64,000 bases of DNA from Pseudomonas turukhanskensis (GCF_027922365.1 NZ_BSFN01000005.1:62001-126000), one strand, 5' to 3'. Shown: positions 1 through 8,702, numbered from the stretch's first letter. Notes: generated from the sequence alone by a model not told the origin. A program made the numbers and translations.

Positions 1-276
1 TTCGTCGTTGCTGTTGAACTCGGCCAGCGTCGCGGGCGGTATCACCTGTTCATCGGAAAGGCCCACCACTTGTTGGGCGAGGATAAAACTGTCGACCCAG
101 GAGCTACGGATATAGGAGCTGAAATACACCCCAGGCATGGAGTCGTTGGCCACGCTTTTGGCCCCGGCCTCGATGGTTACCAGGCGTGAATAGGCCACGG
201 CGATCATCAGAATGACGATCGCGATAATCACCGCAAAACTCGCCAGGATGCGCTGACGCAAGGTCCAATTCTTCAC
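1..276 (-). CDS. Methyl-accepting chemotaxis protein, N-terminal part (cut by window edge)
   Basis: Only the first 92 codons are present and the gene continues past base 1. The product begins VKNWTLRQRILASF, followed by a hydrophobic segment of about 20 residues (FAVIIAIVILMIAVAY). This is the usual start of Pseudomonas chemoreceptors: short cytoplasmic tail, first membrane helix, then a periplasmic sensor. GTG at 276 is chosen because GGGGAG lies six bases before it. The ligand-binding type cannot be judged, and the HAMP and signalling domains lie outside the window. Family assignment rests on the N-terminus only. Confidence 0.65.
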   Translation of the reverse strand, partial: MKNWTLRQRILASFAVIIAIVILMIAVAYSRLVTIEAGAKSVANDSMPGVYFSSYIRSSWVDSFILAQQVVGLSDEQVIPPATLAEFNSNDE

Positions 277-480
277 ACTTCACTCCCCATACGAACGGTG
301 CCGGGGCACGGCTCAAGCTGACGGCGACAGGTGGCGCGCCAATGCCAGCGACTGTAAGACGCGCCCTACACAGGCGCAAGCAAACAAAGCGTAGCAGCGG
401 GTAAGCGAATCAACGACTTAAACGCGGCAGTTCGGGTGAAACATGGGCAGCCGCACGGCGCAACGGCTGCATCGTGAATA

Positions 481-518
481 AAAAAGGCCAGCTCACATCG
501 GTGAGCTGGCCTTTTTTT
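481..518 (-). terminator. Rho-independent terminator after thrC
   Basis: Perfect inverted repeat GGCCAGCTCAC / GTGAGCTGGCC with a 4-base loop, flanked by A-run and T-run, just downstream of the thrC stop. The A-run on the + strand gives the U-tract for the minus-strand transcript. The T-run on the other side could also end transcripts coming from the left. Confidence 0.9.
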
Positions 519-533
519 GCCGCTTGTCAGGGC

Positions 534-1943
534 TTACAACGGCTTGCCACGGTTGCCGTGGGCGCTGACGAAGCTCTGCATGGCCTTTATGTCGTTGGCC
601 AGGACGGTGCAACGCTCCGGGCGGTCGAACAGGTCTTGCAGGTGCGGCGGCAGAATCGGGCCTTTGCCAACGCCGGCTTTTTCCACCGCTTCGGGGAATT
701 TCACCGGGTGGGCGGTGCCCAGAATCACCATCGGGGTGCTCAGGCTGCGACGGCACTCGCGTGCGGCTTTAACGCCAATGGCGGTGTGCGGGTCGAGCAG
801 CTCGCCAGTTTCGGCATACACCTGGGCGATGGTTTCGCAGGTTTCTTCGTCGGTCACGGCCAGGGAGTCGAAGAGCTTGCGCGCTTCGGTCCAGCGGTCT
901 TGGTCGACGCTGAAACCGCCGCCTTTCTTGAAGGTGGCCATCAAGTCATTGATAGCGGCGCCGTTACGGCCGTGCAGGTCGAACAGCAGGCGTTCGAAGT
1001 TGGACGACACCATGATGTCCATCGACGGCGACAAGGTCGGGTGCAGCGTGTCTTTCACATACTGATTGCCGCTCATAAAGCGGTGCAGGATGTCGTTGCG
1101 GTTGGTGGCGACGATCAACTGGCTGATCGGCAGGCCCATGTTGCGTGCCAGGTAGCCAGCGAAGATGTCGCCGAAGTTGCCGGTGGGCACCGAAAACGCG
1201 ATGGAGCGCGCCGGGCCGCCGAGCTGCAGAGCCGCGTGGAAGTAGTAGACGATCTGGGCCATGATCCGCGCCCAGTTGATGGAGTTCACCGCGACAAGGC
1301 GTGTGCCTTTGAGGAAGCTCTGGTCGGCGAAGCTGTCTTTGACCATTTCCTGGCAGTCGTCGAAGTTACCTTCCACGGCGATGTTGTGGATGTTGTCGCC
1401 CAGGATGGTGGTCATCTGCCGACGCTGCACTTCGGACACGCGGTTGTGCGGGTGCAGGATAAAGATGTCGACGTTATCGCAGGCCTTGCAGCCTTCGATG
1501 GCAGCCGAGCCGGTGTCGCCGGAGGTGGCGCCGATGATCACCACGCGCTCGTTGCGCTTGGCCAGTACGTAGTCCAGCAGACGGCCGAGCAGTTGCAGGG
1601 CGAAGTCTTTGAACGCCAGGGTCGGGCCGTGGAACAGCTCCAGCACCCACTCGTTGCCATTCAACTGGCGCAGCGGCGCCACGGCGTTATGGGCAAATAC
1701 GCCGTAGGTTTCTTCGAGAATCTTTTTGAAGTCGGCATCCGGAATGCTGCCGGTGACGAACGGACGCATGACGCGAAAGGCCAGCTCGTGGTAAGGCAGG
1801 CCGGCCCAGGAAGCGATTTCTTCCTGGGTGAAATGCGGCAGGTTTTCCGGCACGTACAGGCCGCCGTCGCTGGCCAAGCCGGCCAGCAATACGTCTTCGA
1901 AATTCAGCGCAGGCGCTTGGCCGCGGGTACTGATGTAACGCAT
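534..1943 (-). CDS. thrC: Threonine synthase
   Basis: 469 residues, full length. It converts O-phospho-L-homoserine to threonine and phosphate using pyridoxal phosphate, the last step of threonine synthesis in the cytoplasm. The N-terminus MRYISTRGQAPALNF is typical. The probable PLP lysine is K112 in LAFKDFALQ, and a Gly/Ser/Thr-rich phosphate-binding stretch (IGATSGDTGSAA) follows. ATG at 1943 lies 10 bases after the hom stop on the same strand, so the two are very likely co-transcribed, and a strong terminator follows the stop. This hom-thrC order is standard in Pseudomonas. Confidence 0.97.
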   Translation of the reverse strand: MRYISTRGQAPALNFEDVLLAGLASDGGLYVPENLPHFTQEEIASWAGLPYHELAFRVMRPFVTGSIPDADFKKILEETYGVFAHNAVAPLRQLNGNEWVLELFHGPTLAFKDFALQLLGRLLDYVLAKRNERVVIIGATSGDTGSAAIEGCKACDNVDIFILHPHNRVSEVQRRQMTTILGDNIHNIAVEGNFDDCQEMVKDSFADQSFLKGTRLVAVNSINWARIMAQIVYYFHAALQLGGPARSIAFSVPTGNFGDIFAGYLARNMGLPISQLIVATNRNDILHRFMSGNQYVKDTLHPTLSPSMDIMVSSNFERLLFDLHGRNGAAINDLMATFKKGGGFSVDQDRWTEARKLFDSLAVTDEETCETIAQVYAETGELLDPHTAIGVKAARECRRSLSTPMVILGTAHPVKFPEAVEKAGVGKGPILPPHLQDLFDRPERCTVLANDIKAMQSFVSAHGNRGKPL

Positions 1944-1953
1944 GGAAAAGTCC

Positions 1954-3258
1954 TCAGCTCAGTTGCTCAACGCGGATACGCACGACACTGCCGACCACAT
2001 CGCTCAGGGCTTCCAGGGCAGCGATGGCGTCGTTCATGCGTTGTTCTACTACGCGGTGAGTGACCAGGATCATGGGCACCAGGCCGTCTTGTTCTTCGAC
2101 TTCCTGTTGCATGATCGATTCGATATTGATGCCGCGCTCCGACAGGATGGTTGCCACCTGGGCCAATACGCCGGGGTGATCCTTGGCCTGAATGCGCAGG
2201 TAATAGGCGCTCTCGCAGGCTTCGATGGGCAGAATCGGATGGGTGGACAGCGCGTCTGGCTGGAACGCCAAGTGCGGCACGCGGTTTTCCGGGTCGGTGG
2301 TCAGGGCACGAACCACATCCACCAGGTCGGCGATAACCGACGAAGCGGTCGGCTCCATGCCGGCGCCAGCGCCGTAGAACAGGGTGCTGCCGGCGGCGTC
2401 GCCGTTGACCATGACGGCGTTCATTACGCCATTGACGTTGGCGATCAGACGGTCGGCCGGAATCAGCGTCGGGTGCACACGCAACTCGATACCGGCCGCG
2501 GTGCTGCGCGCCACGCCCAGGTGTTTGATGCGGTAGCCCAGCGCTTCGGCGTAGTTGACGTCGGCGGTGGTGAGCTTGGTTATGCCTTCGGTATAGGCCT
2601 TGTCGAACTGCAGCGGAATACCAAAGGCGATGGAGGCCAGAATGGTCAGCTTGTGGGCAGCGTCGATGCCTTCAACGTCGAAGGTGGGGTCGGCTTCGGC
2701 GTAACCCAGGGCCTGGGCTTCGGCCAGCACGTCTGGGAAGGTGCGGCCCTTTTCGCGCATTTCGCTGAGGATAAAGTTGCCGGTGCCGTTGATGATGCCG
2801 GCCAGCCAGTTGATACGATTGGCGGCCAGGCCTTCACGGATGGCCTTGATCACCGGGATGCCGCCGGCTACAGCGGCTTCAAAGGCGACGATCACGCCTT
2901 TTTCGCGGGCCTTGGCGAAGATTTCGTTGCCGTGCACGGCAATCAGCGCCTTGTTGGCGGTGACCACATGCTTGCCGTTTTCAATGGCTTTGAGCACGAG
3001 TTCGTGGGCCACGGTGTAGCCGCCGATCAGCTCGATGACGATGTCGATTTCCGGGTTGGTGGCCACCGCGAACACGTCGTTGGTGGTGGCAATACCGGTA
3101 ATGTCGCACTGAGGGTTCTGCGAACGCAGCGCAATCTGCGCCACTTCGATATCGCGCCCTGCGCGCCGGGCAATTTCCTCGGCGTTGCGCTTGAGCACAT
3201 TGAACGTACCGCCACCGACGGTACCCAGCCCACAGATGCCTACTTTGACCGGTTTCAC
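1954..3258 (-). CDS. hom: Homoserine dehydrogenase
   Basis: 434 residues, full length. It reduces aspartate semialdehyde to homoserine with NAD(P)H, the branch step toward threonine and methionine. The N-terminal dinucleotide-binding motif GICGLGTVGGG is at about residues 8-18, and the catalytic domain (VAGGIPVIKA, NGTGNFIL) follows. A C-terminal ACT domain begins near YYLRIQAKDHPGVLAQVA, so feedback control by threonine is likely. It is not fused to an aspartate kinase. It forms an operon with thrC, with a 10-base gap. Confidence 0.97.
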   Translation of the reverse strand: MKPVKVGICGLGTVGGGTFNVLKRNAEEIARRAGRDIEVAQIALRSQNPQCDITGIATTNDVFAVATNPEIDIVIELIGGYTVAHELVLKAIENGKHVVTANKALIAVHGNEIFAKAREKGVIVAFEAAVAGGIPVIKAIREGLAANRINWLAGIINGTGNFILSEMREKGRTFPDVLAEAQALGYAEADPTFDVEGIDAAHKLTILASIAFGIPLQFDKAYTEGITKLTTADVNYAEALGYRIKHLGVARSTAAGIELRVHPTLIPADRLIANVNGVMNAVMVNGDAAGSTLFYGAGAGMEPTASSVIADLVDVVRALTTDPENRVPHLAFQPDALSTHPILPIEACESAYYLRIQAKDHPGVLAQVATILSERGINIESIMQQEVEEQDGLVPMILVTHRVVEQRMNDAIAALEALSDVVGSVVRIRVEQLS

Positions 3259-3313
3259 CCTGAACTCCCCAGATCCTGCTGCGTGAAACGGCCCGCTCAG
3301 CGCGGGCCGTGAA

Positions 3314-3343
3314 TATAAAAGAGCCGCACCTTACGAAGCGGCT
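3314..3343 (-). terminator. Terminator after dsbC, with a second hairpin before hom
   Basis: On the minus strand AGCCGC-loop-GCGGCT is followed by CTTTTAT, just after the dsbC stop at 3377. A second GC-rich hairpin (ACGGCCCGC / GCGGGCCGT, 3288-3310) lies between this and the hom start. The pair probably insulates hom from dsbC transcription. The second hairpin lacks a convincing U-tract. Confidence 0.6.
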
Positions 3344-3376
3344 GGGTATTAGTCAATCTGGCCGCAAGGGCCGAAA

Positions 3377-4105
3377 TTACTTGGCCTTCAAGGCCAGAGC
3401 AGCGACTTGTGGCGCCGGCTGATAGCCCGGGATCAATTTACCGTCAGCCAACACGATGGCGGGCGTGCCATTTACCCCGATGTTTTGCCCCAGGGCGAAT
3501 TGCTTGTGCACCGGGTTTTCGCATTTGGCAGCTTTGATGTCTTTGCCGGCAACCATCTGGTCCATGGCTTTTTTGCGGTCGCTGGAGCACCACACGGCCT
3601 GCAGTTGATTGTCACCTTCGGAGCCTGGGCCCTGGCGCGGAAAGGCCAGGTAGCGCACTTCCACACCACGGCGGTTCAGTTCGGCGATTTCGCCGTGCAG
3701 TTTGTGGCAGTACGGGCAGGTGGTGTCGGTGAACACCGTGATATGGGTTTTGGCTTCACCGACCGCAGGGTAGATGACCATTTCGCTGGTAGGAATGGCG
3801 TTGATGGTTTTGGCGATACCTTCGCTTTCAGCTTTTTCGGTAAGGTTGACCGGCTTGCCGTCATTCACTTCAAACAGGTAGCCCTGCATCACGTATTTGC
3901 CGTCGGCGCTGGCGTAGAGCACGCGACCACCTTGCATACGCACTTCATACAGACCATTGAGGGGGCTGGCGGCGATGCTTTCGATGGGCACATCCATCTG
4001 CAAATTTTCCAGGGTCTTGCGGATAGCTTGGTCGGGCTCATCGGCCCAGGCCATGCAACTGCTCAAGGCGATAAGGGCAGCAGCAATAATTCGGGTGGCG
4101 CGCAT
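3377..4105 (-). CDS. dsbC: Periplasmic thiol:disulfide isomerase DsbC
   Basis: 242 residues. It corrects wrong disulfides in periplasmic proteins and is kept reduced by DsbD. A signal peptide (RATRIIAAALIALSSCMAWA, cleavage before DEPDQ) is clear. The N-terminal dimerisation domain is followed by a thioredoxin fold with the active site C130-P-Y-C133 in FTDTTCPYCHKLH. The cis-proline region (GVNGTPAIVLADG) is intact. It lies downstream of xerD on the same strand, about 108 bases away, as in other pseudomonads. Length and motifs match the family. Confidence 0.95.
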   Translation of the reverse strand: MRATRIIAAALIALSSCMAWADEPDQAIRKTLENLQMDVPIESIAASPLNGLYEVRMQGGRVLYASADGKYVMQGYLFEVNDGKPVNLTEKAESEGIAKTINAIPTSEMVIYPAVGEAKTHITVFTDTTCPYCHKLHGEIAELNRRGVEVRYLAFPRQGPGSEGDNQLQAVWCSSDRKKAMDQMVAGKDIKAAKCENPVHKQFALGQNIGVNGTPAIVLADGKLIPGYQPAPQVAALALKAK

Positions 4106-4213
4106 TGGATACTCCTGGCAAACGCGGCTTAACAGCGAGGGCGAAGCCTACCATACAAGCCCGGCCCAGGCCGACCGCAGCGGGTCGGAACGTGCTACGG
4201 ACTGTGTGGCGGA

Positions 4214-5110
4214 TTAGCCGCGCGGGTGATGGCGCGCGTGCAGTTCCTGCAACCGGGCGCGGGCGATGTGGGTGTAGATCTGGGTGGTGGACAGGTCGCT
4301 ATGGCCGAGCAGCATCTGCACGACGCGCAGGTCGGCACCATGGTTGAGCAGATGCGTGGCAAAGGCATGGCGCAGGGTGTGCGGCGACAACGCCTTGCTG
4401 ATACCGGCCACCTTGGCGTGGTGTTTGATGCGGTACCAGAAGGTCTGTCGGGTCATCTGCTCGCCGCGGTTGCTGGGAAAGAGCACGTCGCTGGGCCGCC
4501 CTTCCAGCAGTTGCGGGCGAGCTTCACGCATGTAGCGCTCGATCCACACAATCGCTTCCTCGCCCATCGGCACCAGGCGTTCTTTACTGCCTTTGCCAAA
4601 TACGCGCAGCACGCCCTGACGCAGGTTGACTTGCTCCAGCGTGAGGCTGATCAGCTCGGTAACACGCAGGCCACAGGCGTACAGCACCTCGAGCATGGCG
4701 CGGTCGCGCAGACCGATGGGTTCGCTGGTTTCTGGCGCGGCCAGCAGCGCCTCCACATCGGCTTCGGACAGGCTTTTGGGCAAAGGCCGGCCCAGCTGCG
4801 GCATTTCTACCTGCAGGGTGGGATCCACCGCGATGAGGTTTTCCCGCAGCAGGTAGCGATAAAAGCCGCGCACGGCCGAGAGAAAACGTGCGGTGGAACG
4901 GGCAACGTACTTTTCTTGCAGGCGCCAGCCCAGGTGGTCCAGCAGCACATCGCGGCCGATTTCGGGCAGGTTTAGCCCGCGCTCCTGCAACCAGCCGTTG
5001 AAGTGCGCAAGGTCACTGCGATACGCCGAACGCGAGTGTTCGGAGAGGCCCTTTTCCATCCAAAGGGCATCGAGAAACTGGTCAATGAGAGGGTGATCAA
5101 GAACCGGCAT
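4214..5110 (-). CDS. xerD: Site-specific tyrosine recombinase XerD
   Basis: 298 residues, full length. With XerC it resolves chromosome dimers at dif under FtsK control. The N-terminal SAM-like core-binding domain (LIDQFLDALWMEKGLSEHS) is followed by the catalytic domain. The conserved Arg is in ACGLRVTEL, the HxxR motif in SPHTLRHAFATHLL, the later His in LLGHSDL, and the nucleophile is Y279 in TQIYTH. Start ATG at 5110 gives the expected family length. It is not linked to an integron or phage; this is the housekeeping copy. Confidence 0.96.
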   Translation of the reverse strand: MPVLDHPLIDQFLDALWMEKGLSEHSRSAYRSDLAHFNGWLQERGLNLPEIGRDVLLDHLGWRLQEKYVARSTARFLSAVRGFYRYLLRENLIAVDPTLQVEMPQLGRPLPKSLSEADVEALLAAPETSEPIGLRDRAMLEVLYACGLRVTELISLTLEQVNLRQGVLRVFGKGSKERLVPMGEEAIVWIERYMREARPQLLEGRPSDVLFPSNRGEQMTRQTFWYRIKHHAKVAGISKALSPHTLRHAFATHLLNHGADLRVVQMLLGHSDLSTTQIYTHIARARLQELHARHHPRG

Positions 5111-5424
5111 AAATAGGCTGTATCTGAGACGCGGGAGCGGGCTAGTCTTTCACAGCCTCGCCTTGCATCACAGGCTAACTGCCAAGGAAAAGCGAAGGCC
5201 GCTGTTTGCCCGTGACAACAACCATCACGTGCACGTCGCCACCCCGACGCAAATCTGCAGCCACTGGCAGGCTGGGTACTGGTGGCCATGATCGACCCGC
5301 AGCCGGAATAGGCGTCCGACGGTTGGCTCGAAAATGCCGGAGTCACCCTATCTTTGGGTGGGTGACAGGCCGGCATCGGCCAGCCATGATTTCAACTCGC
5401 CACTACTGCCGCCGGACGTTTTCC
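5111..5424. other. 314-base intergenic region with a large hairpin
   Basis: This region separates the divergent xerD and MshEN-protein genes. Its clearest element is a nested inverted repeat at 5334-5376: ATGCCGG / CCGGCAT enclosing TCACCC / GGGTGA. It sits about 50 bases before the + strand start and would form in that gene's leader RNA. No convincing sigma-70 promoter was seen, and no riboswitch class matched well. Confidence 0.5.
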
Positions 5425-6087
5425 ATGGCCACTCAGCACAACTCCCGCCTCGGTCAAATTCTGCTGAACAAAGGATTGATCAGCCCCGACCAACTCGCTC
5501 ACGCCATCCAGTCACAAACCAGCAGCCACAAGCGGTTGGGGGAAATCCTCATCGAACAAGGGCTGGTCACGGAACGCCAGCTCGGCAAGGCACTGAAGAA
5601 ACAAAGCAGCCTGCGGGTTGCCGCCACCCTGGTGGCTGCCCTGCTCAGCCCCTTTCAAATGGCCAGCGCGGATTTGCATCGGCCGGCGGCGAGCAGCGTC
5701 AGCCGTACGTTGCAGCCGCTGAATGACTCGGAAATGAGCAACGTCAGTGCACAGGGCCTGGACGATGTATTGCAGGGGCTGTTTCTGCAGGCCGAAAGCG
5801 GCGACGGCATCGGCACAGCGGCAAAGCTGGCAAAACTGGTGATGCCGGTGCTGAACAGCCTGGATGCGGAAACGTCGATGAAAGATGTGCGCTACGACAC
5901 CAGCAAACTGACCTCGGTGTTGAATGCCGATGGCAGCGTGAACGTGCGCTTGCCGAGCTCGATTGGAGAGCTGCGTTTTGACAATGTGCGGGTGGCGGGG
6001 GCCGGTGTGGGGCAGAGCATGGGGAGCGTGACGCTCCAGGACATCGACCTGTCCCAGGCCTCCCTGCGCATCAGCATGCGACCGTAG
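5425..6087 (+). CDS. MshEN-type c-di-GMP-binding domain fused to a membrane or exported domain
   Basis: 220 residues, not a named gene to me. Residues 8-31 and 37-60 form two 24-residue motifs of the pattern RLGxxLLxxGLIxxxQLxxAIxxQ, separated by exactly five residues (TSSHK). This is the known c-di-GMP-binding MshEN arrangement found at the N-terminus of PilB/GspE/MshE ATPases. No ATPase follows. Instead residues 63-82 form a hydrophobic segment ending in ASA before D83, resembling a signal peptide, then a 138-residue C-terminal domain that starts with LQPLNDSEMSNVSAQG. ATG 5425 is chosen because the motif begins right after it; an upstream in-frame extension to 5206 looks non-coding. Genome pipelines may label it PilB-like. 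Function unknown. Confidence 0.8.
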   Translation: MATQHNSRLGQILLNKGLISPDQLAHAIQSQTSSHKRLGEILIEQGLVTERQLGKALKKQSSLRVAATLVAALLSPFQMASADLHRPAASSVSRTLQPLNDSEMSNVSAQGLDDVLQGLFLQAESGDGIGTAAKLAKLVMPVLNSLDAETSMKDVRYDTSKLTSVLNADGSVNVRLPSSIGELRFDNVRVAGAGVGQSMGSVTLQDIDLSQASLRISMRP

Positions 6088-6096
6088 CTTTTGATT

Positions 6097-6142
6097 TTGT
6101 AGATACCGTATTGCTCACTGATGGGCAAGACGGTATCTACAA
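6097..6142. terminator. Long inverted repeat between convergent genes
   Basis: Perfect 13-base arms TTGTAGATACCGT / ACGGTATCTACAA, with a further short inner pairing (TTGC / GCAA). It lies between the stops of the MshEN protein (6087) and the thioesterase (6151). There is no long T-run, so it may be a bidirectional transcript-end structure rather than a classical terminator. Confidence 0.5.
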
Positions 6143-6150
6143 CAGCGCCG

Positions 6151-6558
6151 TCAAAGCCCTGGCAACACCGGCACCGGCTGCTTATTGTCGTCTATGGCGA
6201 CAAAGCTGAAAACGCCGGTAATGGCCTTCTCACGCCCATCGCTGTACATGCTTTCGACAAACACCTCGACCTCGACCTTGAGGCTGGTGTTGCCGACTTT
6301 CACTACACGCCCCACCAACTCGACGATGGACCCGGCGGCAATTGGGTGCTTGAAGTCGATACGGTCCGAGGACACGGTCACCAGTGGCAACCGGCAAAAA
6401 CGCGTGGCGGCAATAAACGACACCTCGTCCATCCACGCCAACGCCGTACCGCCGAACAGGGTGTTGTGGTGGTTGGTGGTCGGCGGGAAAACGGCCTTGG
6501 CGACGCGGGTTTCCGACAGCGCGGTGCGCCGGATGATTTCTTGCTCTCTGGGGGTCAT
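6151..6558 (-). CDS. Acyl-CoA thioesterase, hotdog fold (YciA type)
   Basis: 135 residues from ATG 6558 (MTPREQEIIRR); an upstream extension to 6723 would run into the rplS terminator and gene, so it is rejected. Family members hydrolyse acyl-CoA to free acid and CoA in the cytoplasm. The hotdog pattern is visible: TNHHNTLFGGTALAWMDE (substrate-site region with Asn/His and the Gly-rich helix cap), then RIDFKHPIAAGSIVELVGRV. It lies between rplS and xerD, as in other Pseudomonas. Substrate chain length cannot be read from sequence. Confidence 0.88.
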   Translation of the reverse strand: MTPREQEIIRRTALSETRVAKAVFPPTTNHHNTLFGGTALAWMDEVSFIAATRFCRLPLVTVSSDRIDFKHPIAAGSIVELVGRVVKVGNTSLKVEVEVFVESMYSDGREKAITGVFSFVAIDDNKQPVPVLPGL

Positions 6559-6599
6559 GCCATAACTTCCGGATGCGGACTGACGTATTCGCGGGCAAT

Positions 6600-6626
6600 A
6601 AAAAAGCAGCCCGAAGGCTGCTTTTT
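6600..6626 (-). terminator. Terminator of the rpsP-rplS operon
   Basis: AAAAAAGCAGCC-CGAA-GGCTGCTTTTT lies 17 bases after the rplS stop. The stem is GC-rich with a 4-base loop and has runs on both sides, so it may end both the rplS transcript and any read-through from the left. Confidence 0.9.
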
Positions 6627-6643
6627 CTACAAGGAGACTGGGG

Positions 6644-6994
6644 TTAAACCAGTTTTTCCTTGATGCGAGCTGCTTTACCAGACAGGTCACGGAGGTAGTA
6701 AAGCTTGGCTTTACGTACGTCACCGCGACGCTTGACGGCCAGGCTGTCTACCAGCGGGCTGTAGGTCTGGAAGGTACGCTCAACGCCAACACCGTTGGAG
6801 ATTTTGCGAACGGTGAAAGCACTGTTCACGCCACGGTTGCGCTTGGCGATTACAACGCCTTCGAACGCTTGCAGACGCGAACGGTCGCCTTCTTTCACTT
6901 TAACTTGAACGACTACGGTGTCGCCCGGAGCGAAAGTAGGGATCTCTTTGCTCATCTGCTCGGCTTCGAGGGCCAAGATAATTTTGTTAGTCAT
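6644..6994 (-). CDS. rplS: 50S ribosomal protein L19
   Basis: 116 residues, the normal length. L19 lies at the 30S-50S interface of the ribosome. Recognised by [20 protein letters not shown], the conserved [12 protein letters not shown] and the C-terminal [18 protein letters not shown]. It is the last gene of the rpsP-rimM-trmD-rplS operon, 42 bases after trmD, and is followed by a strong terminator. Confidence 0.98.
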   Translation of the reverse strand: MTNKIILALEAEQMSKEIPTFAPGDTVVVQVKVKEGDRSRLQAFEGVVIAKRNRGVNSAFTVRKISNGVGVERTFQTYSPLVDSLAVKRRGDVRKAKLYYLRDLSGKAARIKEKLV

Positions 6995-7036
6995 GCTGTG
7001 CTCCTAAGACAAACCAACTGGCCTGCCATCGATACG

Positions 7037-7789
7037 TTAACTATCGTCCCGTTGCCGGATGTATTCCGCCAACAGCTTTTTCTCTTCTCCAGAAAGCGAG
7101 CGGCTTTCCAGAAGATCAGCGCGTCGTTCGCTGGTCCGACCAAGGGACTGCTGCAAACGCCAACGCCGGATGTGTGCGTGATTGCCGCTAAGCAACACGT
7201 CGGGAACGCGCTTATCCGCATACACCTCCGGTCGGGTGTAGTGCGGGCAGTCGAGCAAGCCATCCGTAAAGGAGTCTTCCTCGGCCGAATCCGCATGACC
7301 CAGCGCACCAGGCAGCAGACGCGTTACCGAATCGATCAGAACCATTGCCGGTAGCTCACCACCGGAAAGGACGTAATCCCCGATCGACCACTCTTCATCG
7401 ACATGCGTTTCAATGAACCGCTCATCGATGCCTTCATATCGCCCGGCAATGAGGATCAAGGTCTCCTCTTTTGCCAGTTCTCGCACGGCTGACTGCGTCA
7501 GCTGGCGGCCTTGCGGCGAAAGGTAAATGACCTTCGCCTGCGCTCCAGCGGCTTGCTTGGCATCGGCCAAGGCGCCCTCCAGAGGCTTGATTTTCATCAC
7601 CATGCCGGGGCCACCGCCGAAAGGACGATCATCCACCGTCTGGTGGCGATCTTCGGTGTAGCTTCGGGGATTCCAACAGGTCAGCTGCAAGAGCCCCTGT
7701 TTCACCGCGCGGCTGGTAATACCGTATTCGCTGATGGCAGCAAACATTTCCGGGAACAAACTGATGACTTCAACACGCAGGCTAGCCAT
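7037..7789 (-). CDS. trmD: tRNA (guanine-N1)-methyltransferase
   Basis: 250 residues. It methylates G37 of tRNAs with S-adenosylmethionine, which prevents +1 frameshifting. It is a SPOUT enzyme with the trefoil knot. Visible landmarks are the N-terminal [34 protein letters not shown] and the knot/SAM site [15 protein letters not shown] motif (here [13 protein letters not shown]), then [15 protein letters not shown]. It follows rimM with an 18-base gap, in the order standard for gammaproteobacteria. Confidence 0.98.
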   Translation of the reverse strand: MASLRVEVISLFPEMFAAISEYGITSRAVKQGLLQLTCWNPRSYTEDRHQTVDDRPFGGGPGMVMKIKPLEGALADAKQAAGAQAKVIYLSPQGRQLTQSAVRELAKEETLILIAGRYEGIDERFIETHVDEEWSIGDYVLSGGELPAMVLIDSVTRLLPGALGHADSAEEDSFTDGLLDCPHYTRPEVYADKRVPDVLLSGNHAHIRRWRLQQSLGRTSERRADLLESRSLSGEEKKLLAEYIRQRDDS

Positions 7790-7807
7790 ATCTCTACTAA
7801 CCGTTGA

Positions 7808-8344
7808 TTAGAAGTCCGCATCCCAGTCAACCCGCATTTCGCCAGCGGCCAGGTCGACCGAAAGAACGCAGTGCGCCGTGTAAGGCAGCAAACGTTCGCG
7901 ATCATCCAGGCTGCCCGCGCAGGGCTTGACCACCATCACATCGTTAGCACCGGTCTCCAGCAAGTGGTCGATAACCCCGAGCAATTGCCCGAGCTGGTCG
8001 ATTACCTTCAAACCTTTGAGCTGGTACCAGTAGTACTCGCCATCGGTCAGATCTGGGAGCAGGCTGCGGGAAACACAAATGTCGAAACCCGCGAGAAGAC
8101 GAGCTTCTTCACGGTCGTCGAGACCCTTCAGCTTTGCTACGAGGACCTTGTTCTGCAACCGGCCCTGGGCTAACTCAACCTGACGTACATCACCGTCGCG
8201 TTTAAGCGTCCAGCGTTTGTAGTCCAGCAGGTTGTCAATCGGATCGGTAAAGGAGTAGACCTTCACCTCGCCGCGAACACCATGCACCGAAACAATCTTG
8301 CCGATGACGATCAGATCATCAGCGGGAGCGGGCGTCGCGTTCAT
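7808..8344 (-). CDS. rimM: Ribosome maturation factor RimM
   Basis: 178 residues. RimM binds S19 and helps mature the 30S head. The N-terminal domain begins VIGKIVSVHGVRGEVKVYSFTD, the family signature, and the PRC-barrel-like C-terminal half contains GEYYWYQLKGLKVID and the DHLLETGANDVMVV motif. It lies five bases after rpsP in the same operon. Confidence 0.97.
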   Translation of the reverse strand: MNATPAPADDLIVIGKIVSVHGVRGEVKVYSFTDPIDNLLDYKRWTLKRDGDVRQVELAQGRLQNKVLVAKLKGLDDREEARLLAGFDICVSRSLLPDLTDGEYYWYQLKGLKVIDQLGQLLGVIDHLLETGANDVMVVKPCAGSLDDRERLLPYTAHCVLSVDLAAGEMRVDWDADF

Positions 8345-8349
8345 GCGGC

Positions 8350-8601
8350 TTAGGCTGCTGCCTTGGCGGCATCCTTGAGCAACTGAGCAACGCGCTCAGA
8401 AGGCTGTGCACCCTGGCCGAGCCAGTAGGTAGCACGCTCTTGGTCTACGGACAGACGGATCTCTGCACCGGAAGCGATTGGGTTGAAGAAACCAATACGC
8501 TCAACAAAACGACCGTCGCGCGCATTGCGGCTGTCGGTCACGGTGAGGTGGTAAAACGGGCGCTTCTTGGAGCCGCCACGGGCAAGACGGATGGTTACCA
8601 T
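8350..8601 (-). CDS. rpsP: 30S ribosomal protein S16
   Basis: 83 residues, the usual size. S16 is a primary-binding 30S protein. Recognised by [19 protein letters not shown] and [16 protein letters not shown]. It is the first gene of the rpsP-rimM-trmD-rplS operon. A good sigma-70-type promoter lies about 75-100 bases upstream (8675-8702). Confidence 0.98.
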   Translation of the reverse strand: MVTIRLARGGSKKRPFYHLTVTDSRNARDGRFVERIGFFNPIASGAEIRLSVDQERATYWLGQGAQPSERVAQLLKDAAKAAA

Positions 8602-8674
8602 GTGAACATCGTTCCTGTAGTCGGTGCTGCAAAACTAAAAATACATGCCAGGCACTAGGCCCGAAAGGCCGCAT

Positions 8675-8702
8675 ATTCTAAGGATTATCGGGATTTTTGC
8701 AA
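8675..8702 (-). promoter_or_regulatory. Sigma-70 promoter of the rpsP operon
   Basis: On the minus strand TTGCAA, 16 bases, TAGAAT (-35 and -10 boxes; 4/6 and 5/6 to consensus). It lies about 75 bases before the rpsP start codon, in the gap between ffh and rpsP. The rest of the 217-base gap shows no gene. Confidence 0.6.

Noticed and set aside
5111..5424. GEMM (c-di-GMP) riboswitch before the MshEN gene
   Set aside because: Fragments such as GACGCAAA and GACAGGCCGG resemble the class, but the GGGCAAACC element and the GNRA stem are missing.
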